64,000 nucleotides of DNA from Teichococcus rhizosphaerae (lineage in GTDB: Bacteria > Pseudomonadota > Alphaproteobacteria > Acetobacterales > Acetobacteraceae): the NCBI RefSeq assembly GCF_002631185.1, contig NZ_PDNU01000003.1, positions 343,353 to 407,352 of the forward strand, written 5' to 3'. Below are positions 25,496 through 33,485 of the stretch, one piece after another. Made by a program: the position numbers and the translations under genes. Under the pieces are notes generated by a model. The model had not been told where the DNA came from and made no database searches. It saw only the letters and a program-made list of their open reading frames with translations. How positions within the stretch are numbered: the first letter of the stretch is position 1; each line of letters opens with the position of its first letter.

Positions 25496-28400
25496 TCAGG
25501 CCTTGTCGGCGGCGCGGACGCGCCAGATGGCGAAGGGCATGGAATGCGGGTCGAGGCGGAGGTGGCGGTGCGTGCCGTGCCAGACCTCCTCGCCGCCCTG
25601 CATCAGGTTTTCCACCACGAGGGGCGCGCCATCGGGCAGGCCCATCGCGTATTGCGGCAGCTCGGCATGCGTCTCCAGCGGCTGCTGCGGGTCCATCGAG
25701 ACGGCGACGAGGATCACGTTCTCCTTTTCCGGCGTCATCTTCACGTAGAGCAGGATGCCGTCGTGGTTGGAGCGGAGGAAGGTGACGCCGAGATGGGTCT
25801 GCAGCGCCGGGTTCTGCCGGCGGATGCGGTTCAGCGCGGTGATCTCGCCGGTGATGTTGCCGGGGCGGTCATAGTCCCAGACCTTGATCTCGTACTTCTC
25901 GCTGTCGAGATACTCCTCCTTGCCCGGGACGGGGCGCGCCTCGCACAGCTCGAAGCCGTTATAGACGCCCCACAGCCCGGACAGCGTGGCCGCCAGCGCG
26001 GCGCGGATCAGGTGGCCGGGCCGCCCGCTGTTCTGCAGGAAGACCGGGTTGATGTCCGGCGTGTTGACGAAGAAATGCGGCTTGAAGAAGTCCCGCACCG
26101 GCGCCTGGTTCAGCTCCTCCAGATATTGCCGCATCTCCCAGGCGGTGTTGCGCCAGGTGAAGTAGGTGTAGGACTGGCCGAAGCCCACCTTGGCCAGCCG
26201 GTACATCACCTTGGGGCGGGTGAAGGCCTCGGACAGGAACACCACCTCCGGGTCGCGCGCCCGCACCTCGCCGATCATCCATTCCCAGAAGGGGAGCGGC
26301 TTGGTGTGCGGGTTGTCCACACGGAACAGCTTCACGCCCTGCTTCACCCAGAACAGCACGACGTCGCGCAGCGTCAGCCACAGCGCCGGCATGGCGCCCG
26401 GCTTGTAGAAATCGACGTTGACGATGTCCTCGTACTTCTTGGGCGGGTTCTCGGCGTAGCGGATGGAGCCGTCGGGCCGCCAGTCGAACCACTCGGGGTG
26501 CTCCTTCAGCCACGGATGGTCGGGCGAGCACTGGATGGCGAAGTCGAGCGCCAGCTCCAGCCCGTGCTGCGTGGCGGCGTCCCGCAGGCGGCGGAAATCC
26601 TCGAAGGTGCCAAGCTCGGGATGCAGCGCGTCATGCCCGCCCTCCGGCGCGCCGATGGCGTAGGGGCTGCCAGGATCGTCCGGCCCCGGCGTCAGGGTGT
26701 TGTTGCGGCCCTTGCGGTTCTTCTTCCCGATCGGGTGGATGGGCGGGAAGTAGAGCACGTCGAAGCCCATGTCGCGCACGCGCGGAAGGGCGCGGATCAC
26801 GTCGTCGAAGGTGCCGTGGCGGTTGGCGTCGCCGCTCTGGGAGCGGGGAAAGATCTCGTACCAGGAGGAGAAGCCGGCGCCGCGCCGCTCCACGTCGAGC
26901 GGCATCGCGGCCTCGCGCACCCGGAAGGGGCGGCTGTCGGCCAGGGTCATCAGCCGCACCGTCTCGGGCGCGGTGAACAGGGCGACCGCCGTCGCGTCGT
27001 CCGCCCCGCGGATCTGCGCGATGAGGCCGGCCATCGCCTCCGCCTCGGCGCCGCTCAGGACACGCTTCGCCTCCTCGAGTTGGATCAGCCCCTCCTGCCG
27101 CTCCAGCACGATGCGCACGCCGGCCGCGTGCTTCTTGGCGATCTCGTCGCGGAAGGCGGCGTAGTGGTCGACCCAGGCCTCCACCGTGTATTCGTGGCGG
27201 CCGATCCGCTCGGGCACGAAGGCGGCGGTGTAGATGTCGTTCACCGTGTGAACCATCGGCAGCTCGCGCCAGCCATCGGCATCGGCGGTGCGCCACAGCA
27301 GGCGGACGGCGATCTTGCCATGCCCCTCGGTGAACACGTCGGCGGTGACGATCACCGCCTGGCCCACCGGGCGCTTCACCGGGAAGCGGCCCATGTCCAC
27401 GGAAGGCTGGATGTTCTCGATGGCGATGCGGGGCGCGGCCACCGCCTGGCCCACCGCCTCCTTCTCGTCCCGCAGCTTCAGGCGGATCTCGGCCACGTCG
27501 TCGATCGGCATGCTGCGGACCTCTCCCGGCGCCAGCTCGAGGCGCCCCTCGGGGGTGATGGCGTTTTCAGGCAGGCTGCCGGGGCGCGGCAGGAGGCCGA
27601 TGACCTGCGCGGCGGAAAGCCGCGCGGGCCGGCGCAGCGACGGGTTGGCCAGAACCACCATGCGCTTCGCGCCCGCCTCGCGCAGCAGCGCCACGGGCGC
27701 GCGGGGGGCGGAGAGCGGGGTGGGCGTGGCGCGGCCCCGCGCCGCCGGCAGGCGGGCGCGCTCGGCATTGGCCTCGCGCACCGCGGCGGACAGGTCGAGG
27801 CGCGGCGACTGGCGCAGCGCGGCGAAGGCCCGCGCCTCGCCCGCGCCATGCCCCATGCGGTGGATGGCGCCGTATTCGTAGCCCATCGGCAGCATCCAGG
27901 CCGTGCCGGACAGGGCGGCGAAGCGCAGCGCGCGCAGCGCGGCCCGGCCGGCCTCGGCGCGGTCGGGGTGACGCGCGGCCAGGCGCGGGGCGAAGGGCGC
28001 CTCGGGCGCGGCGAGCAGCGGCGCCACGGCGCCGAGGCGGCCGGCCTCGTCCTGCCACCAGCCGGCGGAGAAGTCCCACCAGGGCAGGGATGAGGCGATC
28101 AGGTCGAAGCCCGCATCCCTCAGCTCCGGCACCGCGCCGGCGGGCAGGCCGGGTGCCCAGGCGATGAAGGCCGCCCCCGGCACGGCCTGCCGCGTCGCCC
28201 CGATCACCTGCTCCCAGAAGCCGGCGCCCATGCCGGGCGAGACGCAGCGGAAGCCGGCGATACCGGCCAGCGCCCATTCCTCCAGCCGTTCCGCCCACCA
28301 GGCCTTCAGCCCCTCCGGCGCGGGGCTGGCCAGCGCCACGCCGGGCTCGGCACGGGGGTCGGGCGGCGCGTCGGGCTCGGTGCCACGCTCCTGCCAGCCA

Positions 28401-28726
28401 TGGTTGTGCCGCAACGGCAGGGCGTCGCGCGCCATGCGCCGTGTCGGCAGGTCGAGCAGCAGGGAAAGTCCCCGCGCCCTGGCCGCCTCGGCCAGGCTCC
28501 GCAAGCCCGCCAGCGCCTCCCCGCCGCCCAGTGCCGGGTGGAGCCGGGCGTGGTCGCGCGTCTGGAAGAGGTCGCCTCCGGTGCCGGGCTCGAAGGGCGG
28601 CGCCAGGGCCACGCTGTCGAAGCCCAGCGCGGCGATGCGCTCGAACTCCGAATCCCAACCGTTGAGCGGGCCGATGGCAAGCGGGTTCACATAATAGATG
28701 GCGTTGGGGAGAGCGGCATCAGGCAA
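25496..28726 (-). CDS. glgE: Alpha-1,4-glucan:maltose-1-phosphate maltosyltransferase with an extra N-terminal GH13-like domain
   Basis: The C-terminal 660 residues or so are GlgE: an N-terminal beta region (IENIQPSVDMGRFPVKR), SSWYEIFPRSQ, FPPIHPIGKKNRKGRNN, nucleophile in VKLFRVDNPHTKPLPFW, acid/base Glu in VVFLSEAFTRPKVM, and VNTPDINP. It adds maltose from maltose 1-phosphate to glucan ends. About 420 residues precede this core and read like a GH13 barrel without catalytic residues (GIAGFRCVSP where GFRxDA is expected). The start is uncertain: I prefer TTG at 28726, preceded by AAGGA and lying downstream of a likely promoter; a GTG at 28831 would add 35 proline-rich residues. First gene of the operon. 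Confidence 0.93.
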   Translation of the reverse strand: MPDAALPNAIYYVNPLAIGPLNGWDSEFERIAALGFDSVALAPPFEPGTGGDLFQTRDHARLHPALGGGEALAGLRSLAEAARARGLSLLLDLPTRRMARDALPLRHNHGWQERGTEPDAPPDPRAEPGVALASPAPEGLKAWWAERLEEWALAGIAGFRCVSPGMGAGFWEQVIGATRQAVPGAAFIAWAPGLPAGAVPELRDAGFDLIASSLPWWDFSAGWWQDEAGRLGAVAPLLAAPEAPFAPRLAARHPDRAEAGRAALRALRFAALSGTAWMLPMGYEYGAIHRMGHGAGEARAFAALRQSPRLDLSAAVREANAERARLPAARGRATPTPLSAPRAPVALLREAGAKRMVVLANPSLRRPARLSAAQVIGLLPRPGSLPENAITPEGRLELAPGEVRSMPIDDVAEIRLKLRDEKEAVGQAVAAPRIAIENIQPSVDMGRFPVKRPVGQAVIVTADVFTEGHGKIAVRLLWRTADADGWRELPMVHTVNDIYTAAFVPERIGRHEYTVEAWVDHYAAFRDEIAKKHAAGVRIVLERQEGLIQLEEAKRVLSGAEAEAMAGLIAQIRGADDATAVALFTAPETVRLMTLADSRPFRVREAAMPLDVERRGAGFSSWYEIFPRSQSGDANRHGTFDDVIRALPRVRDMGFDVLYFPPIHPIGKKNRKGRNNTLTPGPDDPGSPYAIGAPEGGHDALHPELGTFEDFRRLRDAATQHGLELALDFAIQCSPDHPWLKEHPEWFDWRPDGSIRYAENPPKKYEDIVNVDFYKPGAMPALWLTLRDVVLFWVKQGVKLFRVDNPHTKPLPFWEWMIGEVRARDPEVVFLSEAFTRPKVMYRLAKVGFGQSYTYFTWRNTAWEMRQYLEELNQAPVRDFFKPHFFVNTPDINPVFLQNSGRPGHLIRAALAATLSGLWGVYNGFELCEARPVPGKEEYLDSEKYEIKVWDYDRPGNITGEITALNRIRRQNPALQTHLGVTFLRSNHDGILLYVKMTPEKENVILVAVSMDPQQPLETHAELPQYAMGLPDGAPLVVENLMQGGEEVWHGTHRHLRLDPHSMPFAIWRVRAADKA

Positions 28727-28777
28727 GAGAGATGCGTCCTTTTTCGCCGGGAGCGGGGGAGGGCTGTCGGGTTCGGC

Positions 28778-28802
28778 AACGCAGCGTGGCGCCGAGGGTT
28801 GC
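28778..28802 (-). promoter_or_regulatory. Near-consensus EcfG promoter of the glgE operon
   Basis: On the minus strand: GCAAC, 16 bases, CGTT. This differs from the EcfG consensus GGAAC-N16/17-CGTT in one base of the -35 element. Transcription would begin near 28771, about 45 bases before the TTG start at 28726. Weaker than the exact matches at 31851-31875 and 33421-33445, and still to be tested. Confidence 0.45.
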
Positions 28803-28896
28803 GCAAGGAAAGGCCCCGGCGTGGCAACCACCCGCGCAGGCGCGTGTTAGCCCCCTGACCAGCCGCCTCCGGTCAGCCGCATGAGGGAGGGCAACC

Positions 28897-28953
28897 ATGC
28901 CTGCGTTCCGCCCCGGCCATCCATCCCGCCGGCGGACCATCCGCCGATGCTGA
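28897..28953 (+). CDS. Possible 18-residue leader peptide of egtB
   Basis: ATG at 28897 is preceded by an excellent site (GAGGGAGGGCAACC) and opens a frame that encodes MPAFRPGHPSRRRTIRRC and stops at 28951-28953. The egtB ATG (28947-28949) lies within its last codons, so ribosomes ending here could restart on egtB, which has only a poor site of its own. Whether the peptide is made is unknown. Confidence 0.4.
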   Translation: MPAFRPGHPSRRRTIRRC

Positions 28954-30143
28954 GCGCGGCGCTGACGGAGGACATCGCCCTTGTCGCGCGCTGGCGGCAG
29001 GTGCGCCGGCACACGGACCACCTCGCCGCCGCCCTCAGCGACGAGGACCAGTGCATCCAGTCCATGCCGGATGCGAGCCCGGCCAAGTGGCACCGGGCGC
29101 ACACCACCTGGTTCTTCGAGCAGTTCGTCCTGGGGCCGAACCTGCCCGGCTACGAGGCGTTCGACGGGCGCTTCTCCTATCTCTTCAACTCCTATTACGA
29201 GCAGGTCGGCCCGCGCCACGCCAGGCCGCATCGCGGCCTGCTCACCCGCCCCTCCGCCACCGAGGTGGGCGCCTACCGCGCGCATGTGGACGCGGCGATG
29301 GAGCGCCTGCTGGAGCGCGAGGCGGCGCCGGAGCTGGCGGAACTCGTCGAGCTCGGCCTGCAGCACGAGCAGCAGCACCAGGAGCTGCTGGTCACCGACC
29401 TGCTGCACGCCTTTTCCTTCAACCCGCTGCGGCCGGCCATGCTGCCGGACTGGCGGGAGCCGCCGGCCCCCTCGCGCGAGACGGCGGCGATGCAGCCGCT
29501 GGAAGGCGGCATCGTCCGCATCGGCGCGCTGCATTCCGGCTTCGCCTTCGACAATGAGCGGCCCTGCCACGACGCGCTGGTGCCGGCGGGCCGCATCAGC
29601 TCCCAGCTCGTGCGCAACGCCGAATGGTGCGCCTTCATCGCCGATGGCGGGTACCGCCAGCCGCTGCTCTGGATGGCCGAGGGCTGGGCCGCGGCGCAGC
29701 AGGAAGGCTGGGAGGCGCCGCTCCACTGGGAGAAGCGGGACAGCCAGTGGTGGCAGATGACGCCCGGCGGCCTGCGCCCGCTCGACCCTGTGGCGCCGGT
29801 GCGGCATGTCAGCTGGTACGAGGCGGATGCCTTTGCCCGCTGGGCCGGCAAGCGCCTGCCGACCGAGGAGGAATGGGAGACCGCCGCCCGGCGCCGCCTG
29901 CTGGAGGATGCCGGCCGCTTCGTCTGGGAATGGACCGGCAGCGCCTACCGCCCCTATCCGGGCTTCCGCCCGCCGCCCGGCGCGGTCGGCGAGTACAACG
30001 GCAAGTTCATGATCAACACCATGGTGCTGCGCGGCGGCTCGCTGGCCACGCCGCCCGGCCATGCCCGGCTGACCTACCGCAACTTCTTCCACCCCGACAA
30101 GCGCTGGCAGTTCACCGGCCTGCGCCTCGCCGAGGAGCTGTGA
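28947..30143 (+). CDS. egtB: Ergothioneine biosynthesis sulfoxide synthase EgtB
   Basis: A 398-residue non-haem iron enzyme that joins a thiol substrate to hercynine (trimethyl-histidine) with O2. It has an N-terminal DinB-like domain with the iron-ligand histidines in KWHRAHTTWFFE and LQHEQQHQELL, and a C-terminal formylglycine-generating-enzyme-like domain (HVSWYEADAFARWAGKRLP, VWEWTGSAYRPYPGF, NFFHPDKRWQFTGLRLA). I place the start at 28947 (MLSAALTED), where family similarity begins; a frame-compatible ATG at 28881 would add 22 residues. It overlaps egtD. Confidence 0.93.
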   Translation: MLSAALTEDIALVARWRQVRRHTDHLAAALSDEDQCIQSMPDASPAKWHRAHTTWFFEQFVLGPNLPGYEAFDGRFSYLFNSYYEQVGPRHARPHRGLLTRPSATEVGAYRAHVDAAMERLLEREAAPELAELVELGLQHEQQHQELLVTDLLHAFSFNPLRPAMLPDWREPPAPSRETAAMQPLEGGIVRIGALHSGFAFDNERPCHDALVPAGRISSQLVRNAEWCAFIADGGYRQPLLWMAEGWAAAQQEGWEAPLHWEKRDSQWWQMTPGGLRPLDPVAPVRHVSWYEADAFARWAGKRLPTEEEWETAARRRLLEDAGRFVWEWTGSAYRPYPGFRPPPGAVGEYNGKFMINTMVLRGGSLATPPGHARLTYRNFFHPDKRWQFTGLRLAEEL

Positions 30144-30148
30144 ACCGC

Positions 30149-31096
30149 ATGCGCGCCGTTGCCCCCGCCGCCGCTTCCGCCTTCGACCCGCTGATTGCCG
30201 AGACGGTGCTGCGCGGCCTGACCGCGCCGCGCAAGACGCTGCCGCCCCACCTGCTCTACGACCCGGAAGGGTGCCGGCTGTTCGAGGCCATCACCACCCT
30301 GCCGGAATACTATGTCACCCGCACCGAGCTGGCGCTGCTGAAGCGGGTGGGGCCGGAGCTGCGGGCGCATGTCGGCCGTGGCGCGTCGGTGGTGGAATAT
30401 GGCGCGGGCTCGGCCACCAAGGCGGCGCTGCTGCTTTCGGCCCTGGAGGCACCGGCTGCCTATGTGCCGCTCGACATCGCCGAGGGCGCGGTGCGCGCCT
30501 CGGCCCGCGAGATCCGCGCGCGCTTCCCGGGAGTCGCGGTGCACCCTCAGGTCTGCGACTTCAACGGGCGCATCGCGCTGCCATTGCTGCCTGCGCCGCT
30601 GCTGGGCTTCTTTCCCGGCTCGACCATCGGCAACCTCGACACCGGCGCGGCGCTCGACTTCCTCCGCGCGGTGCGTGCCTCGCTGGGGCAGGGGGCGCGC
30701 TTCCTGGTGGGGGTGGACCTGCCGAAATCGCCCGATGTGCTGGTGCCCGCCTATGACGACGCCGCCGGCGTCACCGCCGCCTTCAACATGAACCTGCTGC
30801 ACCGGCTGAACCGCGAGGCGGCGGCCGATTTCAACCTGGCGGGCTTCGCGCACCAGGCGGTGTGGAACGCGGCGGAAAGCCGGATCGAGATGCATCTCCG
30901 CAGCCTCGCCGCGCAGACCGTTTCCGTGGCCGGGGAGAGCGTCCGCTTCGAGGCGGGCGAGACCATCCACACCGAGAACAGCTACAAGCGCGCGCCGGAG
31001 GCGTTCCAGGCCATGGCGCAGGAAACCGGCTGGCGGAGCGAGGCGGTGTGGCAGGACCCGGAGGGTCTGTTCTCCCTGCACCTGCTGGCCGCCTGA
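30149..31096 (+). CDS. egtD: L-histidine N-alpha-methyltransferase EgtD
   Basis: A 315-residue SAM-dependent methyltransferase that makes hercynine, the substrate of EgtB. It has LLYDPEGCRLFEAITTLPEYY near the start, the SAM loop VVEYGAGSATKAALLL, FPGSTIGNLD, FNMNLLHRLNRE and the substrate-binding TENSYKR near the end, all standard for EgtD. The start is ATG at 30149, with GAGGAG 11 bases upstream; GTG at 30140, overlapping the egtB stop, is an alternative. egtB-egtD alone form the usual two-gene proteobacterial ergothioneine module. Ergothioneine is a cytoplasmic redox protectant. Confidence 0.94.
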   Translation: MRAVAPAAASAFDPLIAETVLRGLTAPRKTLPPHLLYDPEGCRLFEAITTLPEYYVTRTELALLKRVGPELRAHVGRGASVVEYGAGSATKAALLLSALEAPAAYVPLDIAEGAVRASAREIRARFPGVAVHPQVCDFNGRIALPLLPAPLLGFFPGSTIGNLDTGAALDFLRAVRASLGQGARFLVGVDLPKSPDVLVPAYDDAAGVTAAFNMNLLHRLNREAAADFNLAGFAHQAVWNAAESRIEMHLRSLAAQTVSVAGESVRFEAGETIHTENSYKRAPEAFQAMAQETGWRSEAVWQDPEGLFSLHLLAA

Positions 31097-31124
31097 ACCG
31101 GAGCCCGAAGGGGGAAAAGCCCAA

Positions 31125-31146
31125 GGGGGAGGGGCTTGCCTCCCCC
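31125..31146. terminator. Hairpin between convergent genes
   Basis: Stem GGGGGAGG/CCTCCCCC of 8 bp with loop GGCTTG, midway between the converging ends of egtD and the DUF2383 gene. No T-tract on either strand, so its strength as a terminator is unclear. Confidence 0.5.
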
Positions 31147-31156
31147 GCCTCCCTTG

Positions 31157-31798
31157 TCAGCGGTAGCGGTAGGAGGAGCGGCTCCTGAGCAGCCGGGCGG
31201 TCAGCGCCGAGACGGCCGTGACAACAATGGCCGAGAGGATGGGGTTGCTCGTCACCGGGTGGGTCAGGCGGTTGAAGCGCGCGATCAGACCGTCGCCCTG
31301 CAGGGCCAGGGCGTTGTCCCGCGGCTCGTCGCTGTCGTCCAGCATGGCGGCGTAGCGGTCGCGGGTGGCGCGCACCTGCCGGTGCTGGCGCTGCAGGAAC
31401 TGGCGGGTCTCGGGCGGCAGATCGCCGGAGAGGACCGCGTCATAGGCATCCTCCAGCGCCGACTCGCCGCGCACCACCTCGCGCAGCACCCGCTGGCGCC
31501 CCTGGCCGAACAGCGCGCCCTTCAGGTCGAGGAAGGCGCGGTGGGCGGCGCCCAGGGTGCTGCCTTCCTTGCTCGGGACCTCGTCATGCTGGCGGAGCAG
31601 GGCGTCCACGTCCTGCGCCATCTTCTCCCGCTTCTCCGCGAGCTCGGTGAACTCGATGCGCAGGAAGCGGTCATGCGTCAGGTGGCGGCCCTGGTCGTAG
31701 CCGCGGTGGCTGTCATGCAGATAGGCGCTCAGCGTCTTGAGGGCCGAGGGCTTGATCCCATCGGCGGCGGCGACGAGCCTGTCCTCGATTGTCTTCAT
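31157..31798 (-). CDS. DUF2383 four-helix-bundle protein with C-terminal membrane segment
   Basis: 213 residues, mostly helical. The first 150 resemble the DUF2383/PA2169-type four-helix bundle (ALKTLSAYLHDSHRGYDQG, AHRAFLDLKGALFGQGRQ, VLREVVRGESALEDAYDAVL). The C-terminal part has a hydrophobic stretch (NPILSAIVVTAVSALTARLL) that could anchor it in the membrane. Proteins of this kind are often stress-induced; the exact role is not known. Start at 31798 has GGAGA six bases upstream; an exact EcfG promoter lies at 31851-31875, so it most likely belongs to the general stress regulon. Confidence 0.85.
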   Translation of the reverse strand: MKTIEDRLVAAADGIKPSALKTLSAYLHDSHRGYDQGRHLTHDRFLRIEFTELAEKREKMAQDVDALLRQHDEVPSKEGSTLGAAHRAFLDLKGALFGQGRQRVLREVVRGESALEDAYDAVLSGDLPPETRQFLQRQHRQVRATRDRYAAMLDDSDEPRDNALALQGDGLIARFNRLTHPVTSNPILSAIVVTAVSALTARLLRSRSSYRYR

Positions 31799-31850
31799 GC
31801 TGGTCTCCACTGTCCGGAAGCCGCGCCGGGCGCGGCCGCTCTGCCGCAAC

Positions 31851-31875
31851 AACGCCTGGGGGCATCGATCGTTCC
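31851..31875 (-). promoter_or_regulatory. EcfG-type promoter of the DUF2383 gene
   Basis: Read on the minus strand: GGAAC, exactly 16 bases, CGTT, a perfect match to the alphaproteobacterial general-stress promoter. Expected transcription start near 31843, 45 bases before the ATG at 31798. Confidence 0.8.
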
Positions 31876-32016
31876 AGCTTGCCGGACGGCTTGATCGGAG
31901 CCGCAGGGTTCCGGTCCCGGAGCCGCCCGGGGGCGGTGGATGGCCACCGCCAGGCGAGGGCGCTCGCGGCCGCGCCAGGAAGCAGCGGCGGAGGCTTCGC
32001 TCCCGCCGCCGGGGTG

Positions 32017-32319
32017 TCAGCGCTTCACCGTCTCGGGTGGCGGATTCACCGGGTCGCCCTTGCCGTACTTGGCTTCCGGCAATTGCTGCTGCGCCGAGGC
32101 GGGAAGCGGCTTCGGCTCCGGCTCGTTCTCATGCGCCGTGCCCTGCGAGGGCGGCTCGGGTTGCGGCGGGGGCGGGGCCTTGGCGGGCTCCTCGGGCGCC
32201 ACGCCCTGGGCCGGCGTTTCCGGCGTGAGTTGCGCCTGCTTCCGGTCGCGCTGTCCCTCGGGCACCTGGGTCTCAGCCTCGCCGCGTGGCGGACGGGGGG
32301 GCGGGCTTGCGTTGGACAT
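32017..32319 (-). CDS. Proline/glutamate-rich small protein (100 aa)
   Basis: A disordered, low-complexity protein rich in Pro, Glu, Gln and Ala (PEEPAKAPPPPQPEPP), with no signal peptide, membrane segment or known domain. Start ATG at 32319 has GGAGGAGG nine bases upstream; an in-frame ATG at 32328 abuts that site and is less likely. It sits in a row of small minus-strand stress-type genes. Function unknown. Confidence 0.6.
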   Translation of the reverse strand: MSNASPPPRPPRGEAETQVPEGQRDRKQAQLTPETPAQGVAPEEPAKAPPPPQPEPPSQGTAHENEPEPKPLPASAQQQLPEAKYGKGDPVNPPPETVKR

Positions 32320-32339
32320 GTCGGACATCCTCCTCCGGC

Positions 32340-32552
32340 TCAGGCCACACCCGGGGCCTTGGCGGGCGGCGACGCCATGCCGGGTCTGAAGGCCAGGGAG
32401 CGGTAGGGCAGCGCCCGCGTCAGCATCGCCCCCGCCTCCCGCGCCAGAAGGCGGTGCGCCGCCAGGCGTTCCGCCAGGGCGGCACGCAGGGCATAGGAAG
32501 GGCTGTCGGCGGCGGAACGGGTGGTCAGGGGCGCGATGCTCTCGCTGGCCAT
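32340..32552 (-). CDS. Small helical hypothetical protein (70 aa)
   Basis: Begins MASESIAPLTTRSAADSPSY and continues with an Ala/Leu/Arg-rich helix (LRAALAERLAAHRLLAREAG). No known domain. It is supported by AGGAG seven bases before the ATG at 32552 and by its place between two other small genes of the same strand, 20 bases upstream of the proline-rich gene, with which it is probably co-transcribed. Function unknown. Confidence 0.6.
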   Translation of the reverse strand: MASESIAPLTTRSAADSPSYALRAALAERLAAHRLLAREAGAMLTRALPYRSLAFRPGMASPPAKAPGVA

Positions 32553-32616
32553 GGTGAACTCCTGGTGGGGCCTTTGCGGGCGAGGCGGGACCGGCGCGGC
32601 GGCGCCGGCCTCGGGT

Positions 32617-32907
32617 TCAGTTCTCGCCGGCGGGCGGGTTCTTCTGCTGGGCGCGGCCATGCGTGGCCTGGCCGCCCTTGCGGCCGGCCTGGGCCGCCAG
32701 GGTGCGGTCGCGCGAGAAGGAGCGGTCGGCGGCCTGCACGGCCTGGCCACCCTTGCGGCCGGCCTCTGCGGCCAGGGCGGGGTCCTGCGCGAAGCTGCGC
32801 TTGGCCGCCGGCACGCTCTGGCCGCCCTTGGAGGCAATGGTCCGCTGCTTCGCCTCGTCCATCGAGGCAAAGCCCTGCTTGCCACTGCCGGTTCGGGACT
32901 GGGGCAT
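32617..32907 (-). CDS. KGG-repeat general stress protein
   Basis: 96 residues, hydrophilic, with three KGG-type units: FASMDEAKQRTIASKGGQS, then AGRKGGQAVQAADRSF and AGRKGGQATHGR, separated by similar 26-residue spacers (RSF..D..LAA.AGRKGGQA). This is the small KGG/Con-10-like family, linked to stress and desiccation in many bacteria. AGGGAG lies eight bases before the ATG at 32907. A near-consensus EcfG promoter is found at 32996-33020. Likely a cytoplasmic disordered protectant. Confidence 0.88.
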   Translation of the reverse strand: MPQSRTGSGKQGFASMDEAKQRTIASKGGQSVPAAKRSFAQDPALAAEAGRKGGQAVQAADRSFSRDRTLAAQAGRKGGQATHGRAQQKNPPAGEN

Positions 32908-32995
32908 GGAAATCTCCCTAGGGGCGCCGCGCGGCATGCCACGCGGGCAGGATTGGTTGACGGTGCCCGGCACCGCTCGGCCCAGGCTTGTCATC

Positions 32996-33020
32996 AACCG
33001 CCCGGCCGTGGCCAAGTTCC
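32996..33020 (-). promoter_or_regulatory. Near-consensus EcfG promoter of the KGG gene
   Basis: Minus strand: GGAAC, 16 bases, GGTT; one base differs from CGTT in the -10 element. Transcription would start about 80 bases before the KGG-protein ATG. Confidence 0.6.
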
Positions 33021-33125
33021 GGTTCAACGGCCAGCGTGGCCGTTCCAGCCGAAAACTTCCCTGTGATGAAGGCCATGCTCATCAAGGCCGTGGCGATGGA
33101 GCCCATGGCCACGCCGCCGGCCCGC

Positions 33126-33332
33126 CTAGACGGTGAAGACCCGGGCCAGGATGAAGGCGACGATCACCAGGATCAGCGACGCCAGCAGCACCCAGCGCAT
33201 ATGCCCGAAGGTGACGCCCTGGCGGGCCTTGGTGGTCGGGATCGACTTCTCCGGCATGGGGGCCTGGTGCGGGCCTGGAGGCGGTTCGATCACCCGCTCG
33301 CGCGCGGGCATATCTTTGTTGGTGTCGGACAT
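33126..33332 (-). CDS. Small C-terminally anchored membrane protein (68 aa)
   Basis: MSDTNKDMPARERVIEPPPG, then a Pro-rich soluble part and a single C-terminal membrane helix (WVLLASLILVIVAFILARVF). GAGAGGAG is 11 bases before the ATG at 33332. No known domain. It lies head-to-head with the PRC-barrel gene, so its promoter shares the region holding the EcfG site of that gene, but no minus-strand EcfG site was found. Confidence 0.65.
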   Translation of the reverse strand: MSDTNKDMPARERVIEPPPGPHQAPMPEKSIPTTKARQGVTFGHMRWVLLASLILVIVAFILARVFTV

Positions 33333-33420
33333 ACCGGCGGAACTCCTCTCGCGGCACGGGGTGAGGCCCCGTGATGAGGGGAGAAAGCCCCGCCCCCCGG
33401 AGAGTTGCATCGCCAGAGCT

Positions 33421-33445
33421 GGAACCCCGAACCGGCCATGGCGTT
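33421..33445 (+). promoter_or_regulatory. EcfG-type promoter of the PRC-barrel gene
   Basis: GGAAC at 33421-33425, exactly 16 bases, CGTT at 33442-33445: a perfect match to the general-stress promoter. The start codon of the PRC-barrel gene is 40 bases downstream. Confidence 0.82.
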
Positions 33446-33485
33446 GTTCTGGCCGAGACAAGCAACCCTCAGGGGAGGTTTTCCC

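Noticed and set aside
30131..30148. A frameshift or gap between egtB and egtD
   Set aside because: The two frames overlap by the common GTGA arrangement and both proteins are complete.
32617..32907. Internal repeats of the KGG gene as a possible small CRISPR or DNA repeat array
   Set aside because: The repeats follow the codons of KGG protein units; there are no spacers of constant length.
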